From positions 1-22,250 of IMG/VR virus record IMGVR_UViG_3300005548_000040: a stretch of DNA of 22,250 nt, one strand, 5' to 3'. Positions 1-7,482 of the stretch are shown here, one piece after another. Position 1 is the stretch's first letter; every line of letters starts with the position of its first letter. The position numbers were made by a program, and so were the translations under genes. The notes beneath the pieces are model-generated. The model had not been told where the DNA came from. It was given only the letters and a program-made list of their open reading frames with translations, and made no database searches. The stretch comes from a virus.

Positions 1-897
1 GCGGTCCCCTCGACGCCGACGTTTCCGGCGGTCCATCCCGAGACGTACCAGGATCGCGAGCGCATGAAGGCTGCGGCATTCGAGGAGTCGGGGCAGTCGC
101 GTCTCGCCGCGCAGTCGGTCAAGCCGCCCGGCGTCGACAGTGCCGTCGCGCTGCGCGAGTACCGCGACCAGACCACGCAGCGGTTCGCGCTCCAGGAGAA
201 GGGCTTCGAGCAGCTGTGGCTCGACACGATGGTCCTGATCCTCGACTGCTGCAAAGACCTCGGCGATCAGGCGCCGGTGGTCATGAAGAAGACCAAGTTC
301 GGCTCACGTAAGATCAAGTGGTCGGACGTCGACATGCAGGACATCCGCGGGATGATCCAGGCTGCATCGACGTTGCCGCTGACACCGTCAGGTCGTAGCC
401 AGACGGTCGTCGAGTGGGCGCAAGCCGGCCTCGTCACGACCGACGAAGCTCGCGAGCTCACCGACCACCCCGACCTCGAGCGCGCCATGTCGATCAACAC
501 GGCGTCTTTGGAGGACATCGAGCGAACGATCCAGGCGATCGAGGACGGCGAGGTCTGTATGCCCGAGCCGTATCAGAACCTCAAGCTCGGCGTCTGGCGA
601 ATGCAGGCCGAGTATCTGCGCATCCGCGACCTGGACGCTCCCGAGGAGATTCTCGAGAACCTGCGCCAGTGGATCGTCCAAGCGGGCGCGATCCTGAACC
701 CGACGCCGCTTCCTGGCCCGATGAACGCCGGCCTCCCTGCAAACGGCAACGTGGCGCCAGGCGCCGCGAACCAGAACATGGGGCCGCCGACACCGAACCA
801 AGGCGGCCCCATGCCAATGACCGACATGCCGCAAGGCGCGCCGCCACAAGCTGCGTTCGCCGCGCCTGCGATGCAGCTCGTCGCCGGCGCTCCGTGA
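1..897 (+). CDS. Phage portal protein, C-terminal part (5' end outside window)
   Basis: The frame is open from base 1, so this is the last 298 residues of a longer protein. The portal forms the dodecameric ring at the capsid vertex through which the terminase pumps DNA. The main support is a portal-type segment near residues 43-65 (AQSVKPPGVDSAVALREY, followed by a stretch like that in many tailed-phage portals that end in a helical C-terminal region), then a helical body with acidic and aromatic residues. The last 65 residues are rich in Pro, Gly, Asn and Met and look disordered, as portal tails often are. The stop codon overlaps the GTG of the terminase gene (GTGA), so the two are translationally coupled. 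The family call is from recognised sequence style and from the terminase neighbour; the N-terminal part cannot be judged. Confidence 0.75.
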   Translation, partial: AVPSTPTFPAVHPETYQDRERMKAAAFEESGQSRLAAQSVKPPGVDSAVALREYRDQTTQRFALQEKGFEQLWLDTMVLILDCCKDLGDQAPVVMKKTKFGSRKIKWSDVDMQDIRGMIQAASTLPLTPSGRSQTVVEWAQAGLVTTDEARELTDHPDLERAMSINTASLEDIERTIQAIEDGEVCMPEPYQNLKLGVWRMQAEYLRIRDLDAPEEILENLRQWIVQAGAILNPTPLPGPMNAGLPANGNVAPGAANQNMGPPTPNQGGPMPMTDMPQGAPPQAAFAAPAMQLVAGAP

Positions 898-2495
898 ATA
901 ACCGCTCGCGCGGCAAGGCCGAGGCTCGGTTCGCGGCGACCGACGAGTACGAACCGGAATGGATCGAAGAGAAGTCGCGAATCATCCTCGCGAGCTGTCA
1001 CCCGAAGCAACGGGCGTTCGTGACCGACCCGCATCGGCGCGTCTCGGCGCTCGTGGGTCGACGTGGCGGCAAGACCACCGGACAGCGCGCTCGATTCCTG
1101 TTGCGCATGATCCGCAACCCCGGATCGAAGTGCCTCTACATCGCTGAGACGCGGCCCCACGCCGAGAACCTCATGTGGGAGCCGCTCAAGAGCACATGCG
1201 ACCGGCTCGGGCTGAAGATCGGGCGAGACGTCGACTTCAACGAGACGAAGCTGCGCATGACGCTGCTGCGCAACGGCTCGCAGCTGCGGCTCGTCGGCGC
1301 GAACGATAACTCCGAGGTCAACAAGCTTCGCGGTGACAAGTTCAACGAAGTGGGCCTCGACGAGGCGGCGAGCTTCCCGCCGAGGCGTCTCGATAACCTT
1401 GTCCATCGCGTCATCGGTCCGACGCTCGGCGACTTCCGCGGCGTGCTGTCGATGTTCGGGACGCCCGGTCACATCCTGAGCGGGCAATTCTACGACTCGA
1501 CGCGACAGGGCTCGCCGCATCACTATCCGTTCGGGACCGCGCCGGAAGATTGGCTCGGCTGGAGCTCGCATGCATGGACGCTGAAGGACGGCGCCGATGC
1601 CGGTGTACCGGCAATGATCAACGCCTGGGCCGAGGCGCTCGTTGAGAAGGAGGCGAACAAGTGGAGCGACGACAACCCGATCTGGATGCGCGAGTGGCTG
1701 GGGCGCTGGGCAACCGACTCAGGTTCGACCGTCTTTCGCTACAAGCCGTACCTCGACGACGGGATGCCGTGGAACGCGTGGGACCCGGAACGCGTCGGGC
1801 CGCTGAAGTTCGCGAAGCTGCCGAGCGGATTCAAGGACTGGCTGCACGTCATCGGCATGGACCTCGGCGCCAGCGATCCGTTCGCGTTGACCGTGTGGGC
1901 ATTCTCGCCCTCCGATCCCGAGCGGAACATCTACCAGCGCTACGAGTTCCTTCAACGCGAGATGTACGAGCGATCGATCGCCGAGCTGCTGCTGGGCGTC
2001 GCGCGAAACCACACCCGGCCAGGTGGCGTCATCGGCGAGATCGGCGAGTGGCCGACCGCGATGGTGGCCGACCTTGCCGGCAACGGCGACACGATCCTGA
2101 AGGAGCTTGGCCAGGTCTACGGCATCCGCATCGCGGGCGCCGAGAAGGGCTTCAAGTACAAGCTGCCCGCCATCGAGCTCGCCAATGGCGACTTGCTCGA
2201 CGGCCGTATCAAGGTGCTCAAGGACAGCCAGCTCGAGCAGGAGATGCTTCAGCTGCAATGGGAGGAGGACGAGTACGGTCGCCTCCACGAAGACCGGCGC
2301 ATGGCGAACCACCTCACCGATTCGTTCATTTACGCTCGCAACGTCATCGCCAAGCTATTCGAGGGTGGTGCGATTACGTACGACCCGCCGAGTGCTGACG
2401 ATGATGACGACGAAATCACGGACAGTCCTGCGGAGGACTTCAGCGATATGCTCGCTTCGCCCGAGTTTTCCGACCCATGGGGGGCGGACGACTGA
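894..2495 (+). CDS. terL: Phage terminase large subunit (packaging ATPase and nuclease)
   Basis: This 533-residue protein has the full two-domain layout of TerL. The Walker A motif is GRRGGKT at residues 55-61, and the Walker B motif is hydrophobic residues ending in D156-E157 (EVGLDEA). The C-terminal RNase H-like nuclease carries three acidic positions of the expected triad: D323 in GMDLGASDP, D393 in MVADLAGNGD and D476 in HLTDSFIYA. It would cut concatemeric DNA and drive it into the capsid through the portal. The GTG start at 894 overlaps the portal stop and lies just before the conserved region; a longer open frame upstream only shadows the portal gene. The tail is very acidic (a run of Asp near residue 504). 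No small terminase subunit is recognisable in the window. Confidence 0.93.
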   Translation: MNNRSRGKAEARFAATDEYEPEWIEEKSRIILASCHPKQRAFVTDPHRRVSALVGRRGGKTTGQRARFLLRMIRNPGSKCLYIAETRPHAENLMWEPLKSTCDRLGLKIGRDVDFNETKLRMTLLRNGSQLRLVGANDNSEVNKLRGDKFNEVGLDEAASFPPRRLDNLVHRVIGPTLGDFRGVLSMFGTPGHILSGQFYDSTRQGSPHHYPFGTAPEDWLGWSSHAWTLKDGADAGVPAMINAWAEALVEKEANKWSDDNPIWMREWLGRWATDSGSTVFRYKPYLDDGMPWNAWDPERVGPLKFAKLPSGFKDWLHVIGMDLGASDPFALTVWAFSPSDPERNIYQRYEFLQREMYERSIAELLLGVARNHTRPGGVIGEIGEWPTAMVADLAGNGDTILKELGQVYGIRIAGAEKGFKYKLPAIELANGDLLDGRIKVLKDSQLEQEMLQLQWEEDEYGRLHEDRRMANHLTDSFIYARNVIAKLFEGGAITYDPPSADDDDDEITDSPAEDFSDMLASPEFSDPWGADD

Positions 2496-2522
2496 AGGGA
2501 CTTGCGCGCCGCTACGCTCAGC

Positions 2523-2774
2523 ATGATTATCCGAGCCATGCGAATGCTGGGCGTGGCGATGCTGCTTTTTGTTGCATGCACAAAGGGGCCGACGAACGAT
2601 AAGACGACGTCATGCGGCCCAGCTCCGCTAATGCCCGGGACCACGGTCAGCTTCGGATCCGGCGTTGCCTCGCTTCCTGAAGATCAGTGGGAGGCGTTTC
2701 AAACGTGGGCCGATGACATGGACGATTGGTCCAACTGCATCAACGCGATGTACGGCGTCAGCAGTTCAGACTAG
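2523..2774 (+). CDS. Small predicted lipoprotein downstream of terminase
   Basis: An 83-residue protein begins with a short basic stretch and a hydrophobic segment (MRMLGVAMLLFVAC), with a candidate lipobox FVAC that puts the lipidated Cys at about residue 19. The mature part is about 65 residues, mildly acidic, with two further Cys and a Trp-rich segment near the C-terminus. It would be exported and anchored in the inner or outer membrane. The start is uncertain: TTG 2502 has a GAAGGGA stretch close upstream, and ATG 2523 and ATG 2538 are both possible. It follows terL by 6-42 bases and is probably co-transcribed. A spanin-type lysis role is possible by size and lipid anchor, but there is no proline-rich body to support it. 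The family was not recognised. Confidence 0.55.
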   Translation: MIIRAMRMLGVAMLLFVACTKGPTNDKTTSCGPAPLMPGTTVSFGSGVASLPEDQWEAFQTWADDMDDWSNCINAMYGVSSSD

Positions 2775-3074
2775 CTTCGGGTACCAGCCCTTCGCTTCCT
2801 GCTCATGGACATAGTGACGCTCGACTTGGCGCATCCTGTCCGAGGGGAAGAACGTGATCTCGAAGTGGCGAATTGCGGGGATGAAATCGCACGTCCAGCG
2901 GTTTGATACGCAGTCCGGTTCCTGAATGCAACTGAGGCTGGTCTCGCCGCTGCGTCCCGGGACCTCGAGCGGGCGCCCCCACATCACGGACTTCACCGCG
3001 ATGCGTTCAGGGCGCTTCGATCCATCAGCGATCGAAGGTGGTACGTGTCGCGGCTTGATAACAGTGTCGGTCAT
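2766..3074 (-). CDS. Hypothetical phage protein, last gene of leftward operon
   Basis: This encodes 102 residues with no recognised family. The N-terminal third is basic and Pro-rich, and two Cys flank the middle (SCIQEPDCV, then WTCDF). The ATG at 3074 overlaps the stop of the acetyltransferase gene by 4 bases, which fixes the start. Its stop lies inside the end of the oppositely oriented lipoprotein gene, with a 9-base overlap, so the leftward early operon and the rightward packaging genes collide here with no room for a terminator between them. The coupling and clean codon use support a real gene. Confidence 0.6.
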   Translation of the reverse strand: MTDTVIKPRHVPPSIADGSKRPERIAVKSVMWGRPLEVPGRSGETSLSCIQEPDCVSNRWTCDFIPAIRHFEITFFPSDRMRQVERHYVHEQEAKGWYPKLV

Positions 3075-3508
3075 CGTCGATATCCTTGCCCTTCTGGAAA
3101 CTTCAAGATGTTGTATTGGTGCTGAGCGTGCGGAATCTTGCGCTCGAGGTCTACGACCTTTTGCGTCTTGAACGCGTAGTCAAACGGCAATCGCGGGTTG
3201 ATGTTGAGTGCAGCGAACAGCTTCGTGGCTATCCCTCGGCGACGGTATGGCGCCTTGACGTTGACGTAGAACACGAGTGGCGGTCGGACGCTGACATCGC
3301 CGGCGATGAAGCCGAGGAGGAGCTGGTCCTCGGCCACGAACGTCGCGCAGTTGGGCCTATCAAGATGCGCAGCGAACTCGTTCCAGAACAACTTGTACAT
3401 GCGATCGAACGCGACCGGTGGACACCACGGCGACTCGCGAAACGAGTCGATCCACGTCGACAGAATGAAGACGCGGTCTTCTGGTGTGGCCGGACGACAC
3501 ACGATCAC
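3071..3508 (-). CDS. GNAT-family N-acetyltransferase
   Basis: A 145-residue protein has the Gcn5-related acetyltransferase layout. An N-terminal strand and helix (VRPATPEDR style, here CRPATPEDRVFIL) is followed by a central strand FYVNVKAPYRRRGIA, in which R89-A94 matches motif A (R/Q-x-x-G-x-G/A), the acetyl-CoA pyrophosphate loop. GNAT proteins of this length are common beside phage terminase genes. The substrate is unknown and may be a host or phage protein or a small molecule. The start is a GTG at 3508 that overlaps the upstream stop. The C-terminal part lacks a clear motif B signature, so the acetyl-acceptor side is not predictable. Confidence 0.72.
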   Translation of the reverse strand: MIVCRPATPEDRVFILSTWIDSFRESPWCPPVAFDRMYKLFWNEFAAHLDRPNCATFVAEDQLLLGFIAGDVSVRPPLVFYVNVKAPYRRRGIATKLFAALNINPRLPFDYAFKTQKVVDLERKIPHAQHQYNILKFPEGQGYRR

Positions 3509-3810
3509 GCCACTCGGCTCCGGTTCTGCTTGCGCCGCGTATCAAGGTCTTTCTTGGCTTCCTTAGCGCGCCACTCGGCGTATGGCATGCCATCGGCTAG
3601 CGGTCGCGTGTCGAGCTGATTGGGACGGTGCGGATCGCTCTTGGCGCGAGTAACGGCTTCGGCGATCTTGGCCCGACCGAGCGGCGCCGAGATGACCCAT
3701 GGCGACGGGACGCCGCATTCGCACGGAGCATCGTCAGGGATCGGCCGCTCGACCATCGCTTCGAACCGGCCGTGAAGCGGACACTGATATTCGGCAATGG
3801 CGTAGCTCAC
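3505..3810 (-). CDS. FmdB-like zinc-ribbon phage protein
   Basis: This is a 101-residue protein. The N-terminus has a split zinc-ribbon pattern: Y-x-C-P-x-H-G-x-F-E at residues 8-17, and P-C-E-C-G at 29-33. This resembles FmdB-type regulatory ribbons and similar small phage proteins (YxCPxCGxxFE). The first knuckle uses Cys and His rather than two Cys. The C-terminal half is basic and helical, ending in KKDLDTRRKQNRSRVA, which suggests nucleic acid or protein binding. GTG 3810 overlaps the stop of the preceding gene, and its own stop overlaps the acetyltransferase start. The function is not known. Confidence 0.65.
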   Translation of the reverse strand: MSYAIAEYQCPLHGRFEAMVERPIPDDAPCECGVPSPWVISAPLGRAKIAEAVTRAKSDPHRPNQLDTRPLADGMPYAEWRAKEAKKDLDTRRKQNRSRVA

Positions 3811-4133
3811 CCGAGCACCGACTCGCCTTTGAGGGTCGTTTGGATCTGGCGGAGGAGATGTCGCCGCACCGTGTCTGGTTGGTCTTCGAGCCAGGCCATC
3901 ACGGTCGCCGCAGTCATCGCCTCTTGCGCCTTCGCTGCGGCGCGAGCTCGAGCGCGGATCTCGGCCGAGACGACTGCCATTGCGCTCGTCGCCTTGCAGA
4001 GAAGCAGGACCGTACGAGCGTGCTCGCCATCGCCATGCAGCTCAATCGACTCGACGACATCGAAAAGCTTATCGAGTGCAGCGGATAGTTCACGATCGCC
4101 GCGAACTTCGTTTGATTTTAGCGAGTTGGCCAT
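3807..4133 (-). CDS. Hypothetical phage protein, Ala-rich helical
   Basis: This encodes 108 residues and is predicted largely helical with an Ala-rich centre (ARARAAAKAQEAMTAATVMAW). There is no signal peptide, membrane segment or metal site. It overlaps the preceding gene by 17 bases and the next by 4 bases, as an operon member should. The family was not recognised. A small-terminase or DNA-binding role cannot be shown: a clear helix-turn-helix is not visible. Confidence 0.55.
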   Translation of the reverse strand: MANSLKSNEVRGDRELSAALDKLFDVVESIELHGDGEHARTVLLLCKATSAMAVVSAEIRARARAAAKAQEAMTAATVMAWLEDQPDTVRRHLLRQIQTTLKGESVLG

Positions 4134-4357
4134 ACTGAATTTCGGTTTCCTACGTCAAAACTCGTCTTTGGCTGCGTGCGAGTCCCCACCCCCCTGGTCG
4201 ACCGCGGGGATACCCCTCCCCTTGGCATGCTTTGTGGCTGCAACGAGCGCTCAATAAACATCACATGCTCGAAGCATGGATCATATCGACTCGCCAGATA
4301 CAGCATCACCTCGACGTACTTGCCTCGCGCCACGTCGGCCTCTTTTGTGTTCTTCAT
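4118..4357 (-). CDS. Hypothetical small protein
   Basis: This is a 79-residue ORF with a plausible folded N-terminal half (VEVMLYLASRYDPCFEH) and a C-terminal half of low complexity that is basic and rich in Ser, Thr and Arg. The DNA of the second half contains runs of C/G and the palindrome-like GGGGTATCCCC near 4205. The ATG at 4357 overlaps the upstream stop by 4 bases, which supports translation. The odd second half raises the chance that the frame has been altered near 4150-4230. Confidence 0.45.
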   Translation of the reverse strand: MKNTKEADVARGKYVEVMLYLASRYDPCFEHVMFIERSLQPQSMPRGGVSPRSTRGVGTRTQPKTSFDVGNRNSVWPTR

Positions 4358-4794
4358 GATTCGCCAGCTCCTTTGTCATCGACAAACTTCGGTCCATCTT
4401 CCGTCGCGATAAACGCTCGCCTCGGCCATTCGCACGTCGGCTTGCTGTCATGGCATACAAAGCTGCGCTCGTTGAGGTCGATCGCTCGCATCGGCTGTCT
4501 GCATGTCGCGCAGCGATTGCCAACGGCCATGTGAAACGCATCAGGACCAGCGGCAGCCGTGCATTTCATGACTTTCGCAACCGATTTGATTTCGTAGTCG
4601 ATCAGCTCGTCGGCCGCCTCATCATCCTCGATTGAAGACGTCATGCCGGAGCTGAGCAGAGCTGAGCCATACACACCCTCATGAAAGAGCATGAACTCAG
4701 TGCCGAAGTCACTGATGACGATCTTGCTAAGCTTCACGCCGTGCTCAGCGACAACCGCGGACCATTCATTGAACACGCTGCGATATTTCATCAT
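4354..4794 (-). CDS. Hypothetical protein with C-terminal zinc knuckle
   Basis: A 146-residue protein from ATG 4794, which overlaps the stop of the HNH gene (ATGATGA). Longer starts at 4812 and 4821 are possible. The N-terminal part is an acidic alpha/beta region. The C-terminus has Cys residues spaced as a zinc ribbon, with CATCRQP followed about 20 residues later by C-H and C-E-W (FVCHDSKPTCEW). The family was not recognised. By context it is an accessory early protein. Confidence 0.58.
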   Translation of the reverse strand: MMKYRSVFNEWSAVVAEHGVKLSKIVISDFGTEFMLFHEGVYGSALLSSGMTSSIEDDEAADELIDYEIKSVAKVMKCTAAAGPDAFHMAVGNRCATCRQPMRAIDLNERSFVCHDSKPTCEWPRRAFIATEDGPKFVDDKGAGES

Positions 4795-5159
4795 CTCTTG
4801 CTTCTCTGACATTCCCTGCACAATCTACCACCTTCCGGTGTGACCATTGCGTCTTTCATATCGTGACCTCGTGGGCATGTCGCAATCCGCAACCGCTTTC
4901 CCCAGCACTTCCTCAACTCATTCTCCTGCTTCGTTACGGCCTCGAGATGCTCTGCGTTCACGCACAGCACGCGTCGACACAGATGGTCCACGACCTGTCC
5001 ATCCGGCACACGACCGTGCGCAGCTTCGTACGTGAGCTTGTACGCATTCACCGGCGTTCTGCCGCGCCACACAATCGGCCTGCCGTTGTTGCCCAGCTTG
5101 CCGTTCCAGATGTGACAGCCATAGATGGCGTCGACGTCGTAGGAGTCGAGCTGGCTCAT
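4791..5159 (-). CDS. HNH endonuclease (HNH_3-like, zinc-bound)
   Basis: This is a 122-residue nuclease. The first segment has the C-x-I/V-W-x-G pattern seen at the N-terminus of many phage HNH proteins (GCHIWNG, residues 14-20), then a strand NAYKLTYEAAHG. The HNH core follows: H59 in VVDHLC, N68 in CVNAEHL and H71, with flanking Cys 61 and 66. A C-terminal zinc knuckle comes next, C95-P-R-G-H99 and C114-x2-C117, which would assist DNA binding. Such proteins cut DNA as homing or packaging-associated nucleases. The gene overlaps both neighbours, and these are intact. A free-standing homing role is inferred from its isolated position among unrelated genes, not shown. Confidence 0.8.
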   Translation of the reverse strand: MSQLDSYDVDAIYGCHIWNGKLGNNGRPIVWRGRTPVNAYKLTYEAAHGRVPDGQVVDHLCRRVLCVNAEHLEAVTKQENELRKCWGKRLRIATCPRGHDMKDAMVTPEGGRLCRECQRSKR

Positions 5160-5359
5160 GCCGACTCAACCGCCTGTGCGAACACCTCAATGGGCCCGAA
5201 CCGTGTCTCGGCGAGATACGACGCGTAGGGGCCATCGATCTTCAGCTTGGCTCCCAATCGTCCTTGTGACGCCCAAAACTCAGCCGGCAGCACTTCGATG
5301 GCGATGACCTCCGGACATAGGCGCTTGATCTCGGTTAGTCGTTCTTCGAGTGTTCTCAC
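5156..5359 (-). CDS. Hypothetical small phage protein
   Basis: This encodes 67 residues: an N-terminal helix (TLEERLTEIKRLC) followed by an alpha/beta segment (AIEVLPAEFWASQ, AKLKIDGPYASYL). The start is taken as GTG 5359, which overlaps the upstream TGA (GTGA) and has GGAGG five bases before it. A further GTG at 5371 is possible but overlaps more. The family was not recognised. It sits in a string of small coupled genes. Confidence 0.58.
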   Translation of the reverse strand: MRTLEERLTEIKRLCPEVIAIEVLPAEFWASQGRLGAKLKIDGPYASYLAETRFGPIEVFAQAVESA

Positions 5360-5580
5360 CTGTCCTCCCACATCTTCCGCTCCTCAACTCTCCTGCCCGC
5401 TGCGACCAGCAACTCGCGCACGTCGCTGATTACGTTCTGCTGCGGCTGCGTCAGGTAGCTATTCATCGGCACGAGCCTCAGCAGCTTGTCCAGTAGCTCG
5501 AGGGCGCGGTCACGCCTGGCATCGGCGTGCTCGCAGCGCTCGCAGGGCTGAGAGCGCTGGATGGTGGTGACGGTGGGCAT
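5356..5580 (-). CDS. Hypothetical small protein with CxxC
   Basis: This is a 74-residue protein with an early Cys-x2-Cys (PCERCEH) and a basic, helical remainder (LELLDKLLRLV, then ISDVRELLVAAG). It may bind a metal only as a dimer, because there is a single Cys pair. ATG 5580 shares one base with the preceding stop (TAATG). Codon use and coupling support a real gene of unknown function. Confidence 0.55.
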   Translation of the reverse strand: MPTVTTIQRSQPCERCEHADARRDRALELLDKLLRLVPMNSYLTQPQQNVISDVRELLVAAGRRVEERKMWEDR

Positions 5581-5783
5581 TAGCGAACACCTCGCCGGAC
5601 CCAAATCTTAGGCTTAGCCATTTGCTCGACGTCCTTGCTGATTGCAGCGCGTCGACCCGACCAATACCAAGCGAAATCCAGTCCGTATTCTTTATCGGAG
5701 GGCGTATCTCGGTATCTGTTGCCGAACTTGCAGCGCCAGTAGATTTCAACGAACCACCATAGTCGCTTGATGTGCCACTTCAC
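5580..5783 (-). CDS. Hypothetical small basic, Trp-rich protein
   Basis: This is a 67-residue protein with an aromatic N-terminus (KWHIKRLWWFVEIYWRCKFG) and a basic remainder. It could be a short amphipathic membrane-associated peptide, but the hydrophobic stretch is broken by charged residues. GTG 5783 overlaps the upstream TGA. The family was not recognised. Confidence 0.5.
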   Translation of the reverse strand: MKWHIKRLWWFVEIYWRCKFGNRYRDTPSDKEYGLDFAWYWSGRRAAISKDVEQMAKPKIWVRRGVR

Positions 5784-6319
5784 ATCGTCTCCTTCCCGCC
5801 GACGGCGCGGAGTGCGGCGATGCGCATGTCCTCTTGCTGAGTGCGCAGGCTGATGCGGTCAGGCAGTTTGCGATCGTCTGCAATCTGCGCCAGTTCGTTT
5901 CGCGCGGCTGTCATCGCGGCGAGCTGGGCTTCGAACTCCTGTGCCTTTCGCTTCCAATCAAGCAGCGGCGACCATTCGGCGACCTTAAGCTCGATCCGCA
6001 ACTTCTCGCACTCGGCCTGGAGCTGGTCGCGGTCGGAAGTCAGCGTGCCAATCTTCGCGAGCAGGGCACCGCGCTGCGCAAGCGCCTCTTGCACCTCGGA
6101 CTCGAGCGGCGCGGACTGCGAGATGTTCGCCACGAGACGCAGAAGCTCTTGCTGCCGCTCCGTCAGTCTCACCACCTCGGCCGCGAGCTTCGGTTCGCGG
6201 ATCAATGCGCGCTGCACACGTTCACTTGCCGCCACAACCGTGGCGATTTCCACCTCGTTCGTCGCCCGCTTGTCGTCCTCCAAGGCCTCTCTGGCGAGCT
6301 GCAAGATGTCGGCGGTCAT
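5780..6319 (-). CDS. Coiled-coil phage protein
   Basis: This encodes 179 residues. From about residue 40 to 150 there is a long heptad-like helical region rich in Glu, Leu, Arg, Gln and Ala (for example LTERQQELLRLVANI, and TLTSDRDQLQAECEKLR), typical of small phage coiled-coil proteins. It has no export signal and no enzymatic motif. It probably oligomerises or bridges a partner. ATG 6319 overlaps the preceding stop, and its own stop overlaps the next GTG. A role in DNA replication or host takeover is possible only by context. Confidence 0.6.
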   Translation of the reverse strand: MTADILQLAREALEDDKRATNEVEIATVVAASERVQRALIREPKLAAEVVRLTERQQELLRLVANISQSAPLESEVQEALAQRGALLAKIGTLTSDRDQLQAECEKLRIELKVAEWSPLLDWKRKAQEFEAQLAAMTAARNELAQIADDRKLPDRISLRTQQEDMRIAALRAVGGKETM

Positions 6320-6510
6320 GGCTTGTCATCCTGGGCGCACAAGCCGGCCGGTTCGAACGCGAGACAGCAGGCGCTAGGACTGCCACCGCGCTGGATGCAT
6401 GACTCGACGCGATCTGCCTCACGATCGCAGTGCCTCAGCAGCATCACGAGCAGCACGACAACGGCCGCGATCGTGGCCACGGCGACAACGGTTTCGTTGC
6501 GTTCGCTCAC
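6316..6510 (-). CDS. Small single-pass membrane protein
   Basis: This is a 64-residue protein with one strong transmembrane helix at residues 8-25 (VVAVATIAAVVVLLVMLL), a basic edge after it (RHCDRE), and a C-terminal domain with five Cys (positions in ESCIQ, SACCLAF and GLCAQ). If the C-terminus is periplasmic these could form disulphides. A holin or superinfection-exclusion role is conceivable from size and topology, but its early-operon position argues against a late lysis gene. GTG 6510 overlaps the upstream TGA. Confidence 0.58.
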   Translation of the reverse strand: MSERNETVVAVATIAAVVVLLVMLLRHCDREADRVESCIQRGGSPSACCLAFEPAGLCAQDDKP

Positions 6511-6725
6511 GTCGGACTCCATCCGCAGCGCAGCAACGCCTCGGCTTCGGCGTAACCGACGATGCCGTTGTATGGCTGCGACAACCAGGCATCGATCGCG
6601 ATCGACCAGGCGACCCTTGGTAGGTCTAGACCGTCGGTGGCCCTGCTTAGATTTGTCTGATTGCTCGCCGCGATCTGACAAATCAACGCCGCCTGCTCGC
6701 GGAGTCGGTGGGAGATTTTCTTCAT
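6507..6725 (-). CDS. Hypothetical small phage protein
   Basis: This encodes 72 residues with a soluble helical N-terminus (HRLREQAALICQIAAS) and a C-terminal motif Y-A-E-A-E-A-L-L-R-C-G-W-x-P. Similar C-terminal sequences (AEAEALLRxGW) occur in other small phage proteins of unknown role, as far as I recall. ATG 6725 overlaps the upstream stop (ATGA). No function is assigned. Confidence 0.55.
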   Translation of the reverse strand: MKKISHRLREQAALICQIAASNQTNLSRATDGLDLPRVAWSIAIDAWLSQPYNGIVGYAEAEALLRCGWSPT

Positions 6726-7000
6726 GGTGACTCCTTGAACACGATCGCGGCTCCGTCGCGGTCGTGATTCATGCGCACAACCCAGCCGGCGCGCTCATAC
6801 ATGGAGAGCAGCGCCGAGACAGCACCGGGATGCAATCCGTTTACGGCGAAGAACCACTCGCCGCTTCCCGTTGGCGCGGTTGTGGACAGATACCGATCGA
6901 TGCGCGGCACGTAGGTCGAGATCACCTCTTGAACCGCCGCGTACTCGCGCGCCTTGCGTGCTTCGCTCGGCGTTACTGGAGACAGCTTCGTATCGCTCAT
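6722..7000 (-). CDS. Hypothetical phage protein
   Basis: This is a 92-residue protein. After a polar N-terminus come a helix (AREYAAVQEVISTYV), a strand (GEWFFAVNGL) and a helix followed by a strand (AVSALLSMYERAGWVVRMNHD, then AAIVFKE). The pattern is a compact alpha/beta fold in which a sheet packs on helices. The family was not recognised. ATG 7000 overlaps the stop of the upstream nuclease gene. Confidence 0.55.
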   Translation of the reverse strand: MSDTKLSPVTPSEARKAREYAAVQEVISTYVPRIDRYLSTTAPTGSGEWFFAVNGLHPGAVSALLSMYERAGWVVRMNHDRDGAAIVFKESP

Positions 7001-7482
7001 CCCTGCTCCCTGCGGACGGTGTCCGCGAACATGCCGACGGTGATTGGCTCGATGCGGAGCGTCCACGTCTTGCGCTTGCCGCGAGGGCCAGTCTTGCTGA
7101 AGCTCCAGATTTCGAGTCGGGCTCCGGCTTCGAGCCATTGCTGTGCACGAGGCTCGGCGAGGATCTTGGCGCGACGGGCAGCATGCGACGCACCGGCGCA
7201 GGCTTGGATGCCAACAATGACACCCGGACGAAATGTGTTCTGCGTCAGACATGACGGGCACGTAAACGAACCGTCGCCGAACGTCGTCGCGTACGGCCGT
7301 TTGAGAACGCAGCACACGCCACCGATGTCCTCGTATTTTGGCGTTAGCGCCACGACGTCGATCACGCCGAACAGGTCAATCCGCCGGCGCGAGAACGACT
7401 GCCAATGCTCGACGACTTGACGCGTCCAACCGCGACGCTTCAGCTCCGCGAGGGTTCGTTGGGTCGGCGTTGTCTTAGCCAC
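6997..7482 (-). CDS. PD-(D/E)XK-like phage nuclease with inserted zinc knuckle
   Basis: This is a 161-residue protein. The N-terminal helix and strand (TQRTLAELKRRGWTRQVVEHW) and the block R-R-I-D-L-F-G-V-I-D-V-V-A-L at residues 33-46 match small phage proteins built like restriction-type nucleases, where the Asp of DLFGxxD (D42 here) is the first metal ligand. The later G91-I-Q-A block and the C-terminal ARLEIWSFSK strands also fit. Between them, at residues 57-78, an extra segment carries C57-C58 and C75-x2-C78, a zinc-knuckle-like insertion. Substrate and partner are unknown; processing of recombination or replication intermediates is likely by family. GTG 7482 overlaps the preceding gene by 8 bases. 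Confidence 0.6.
   Translation of the reverse strand: MAKTTPTQRTLAELKRRGWTRQVVEHWQSFSRRRIDLFGVIDVVALTPKYEDIGGVCCVLKRPYATTFGDGSFTCPSCLTQNTFRPGVIVGIQACAGASHAARRAKILAEPRAQQWLEAGARLEIWSFSKTGPRGKRKTWTLRIEPITVGMFADTVRREQG

Noticed and set aside
573-1571. 332-residue minus-strand open frame
   Set aside because: It is a shadow of the portal and terminase genes. Its translation is Arg- and Ala-rich without domain features, and the + strand genes have clear motifs.
4118-4260. Transcription terminator at the GGGGTATCCCC hairpin
   Set aside because: The stem is only four base pairs with no T-run after it, and it lies inside coupled genes.
6316-6510. Holin
   Set aside because: It has a single membrane helix, but it is in the early leftward operon with no endolysin nearby.
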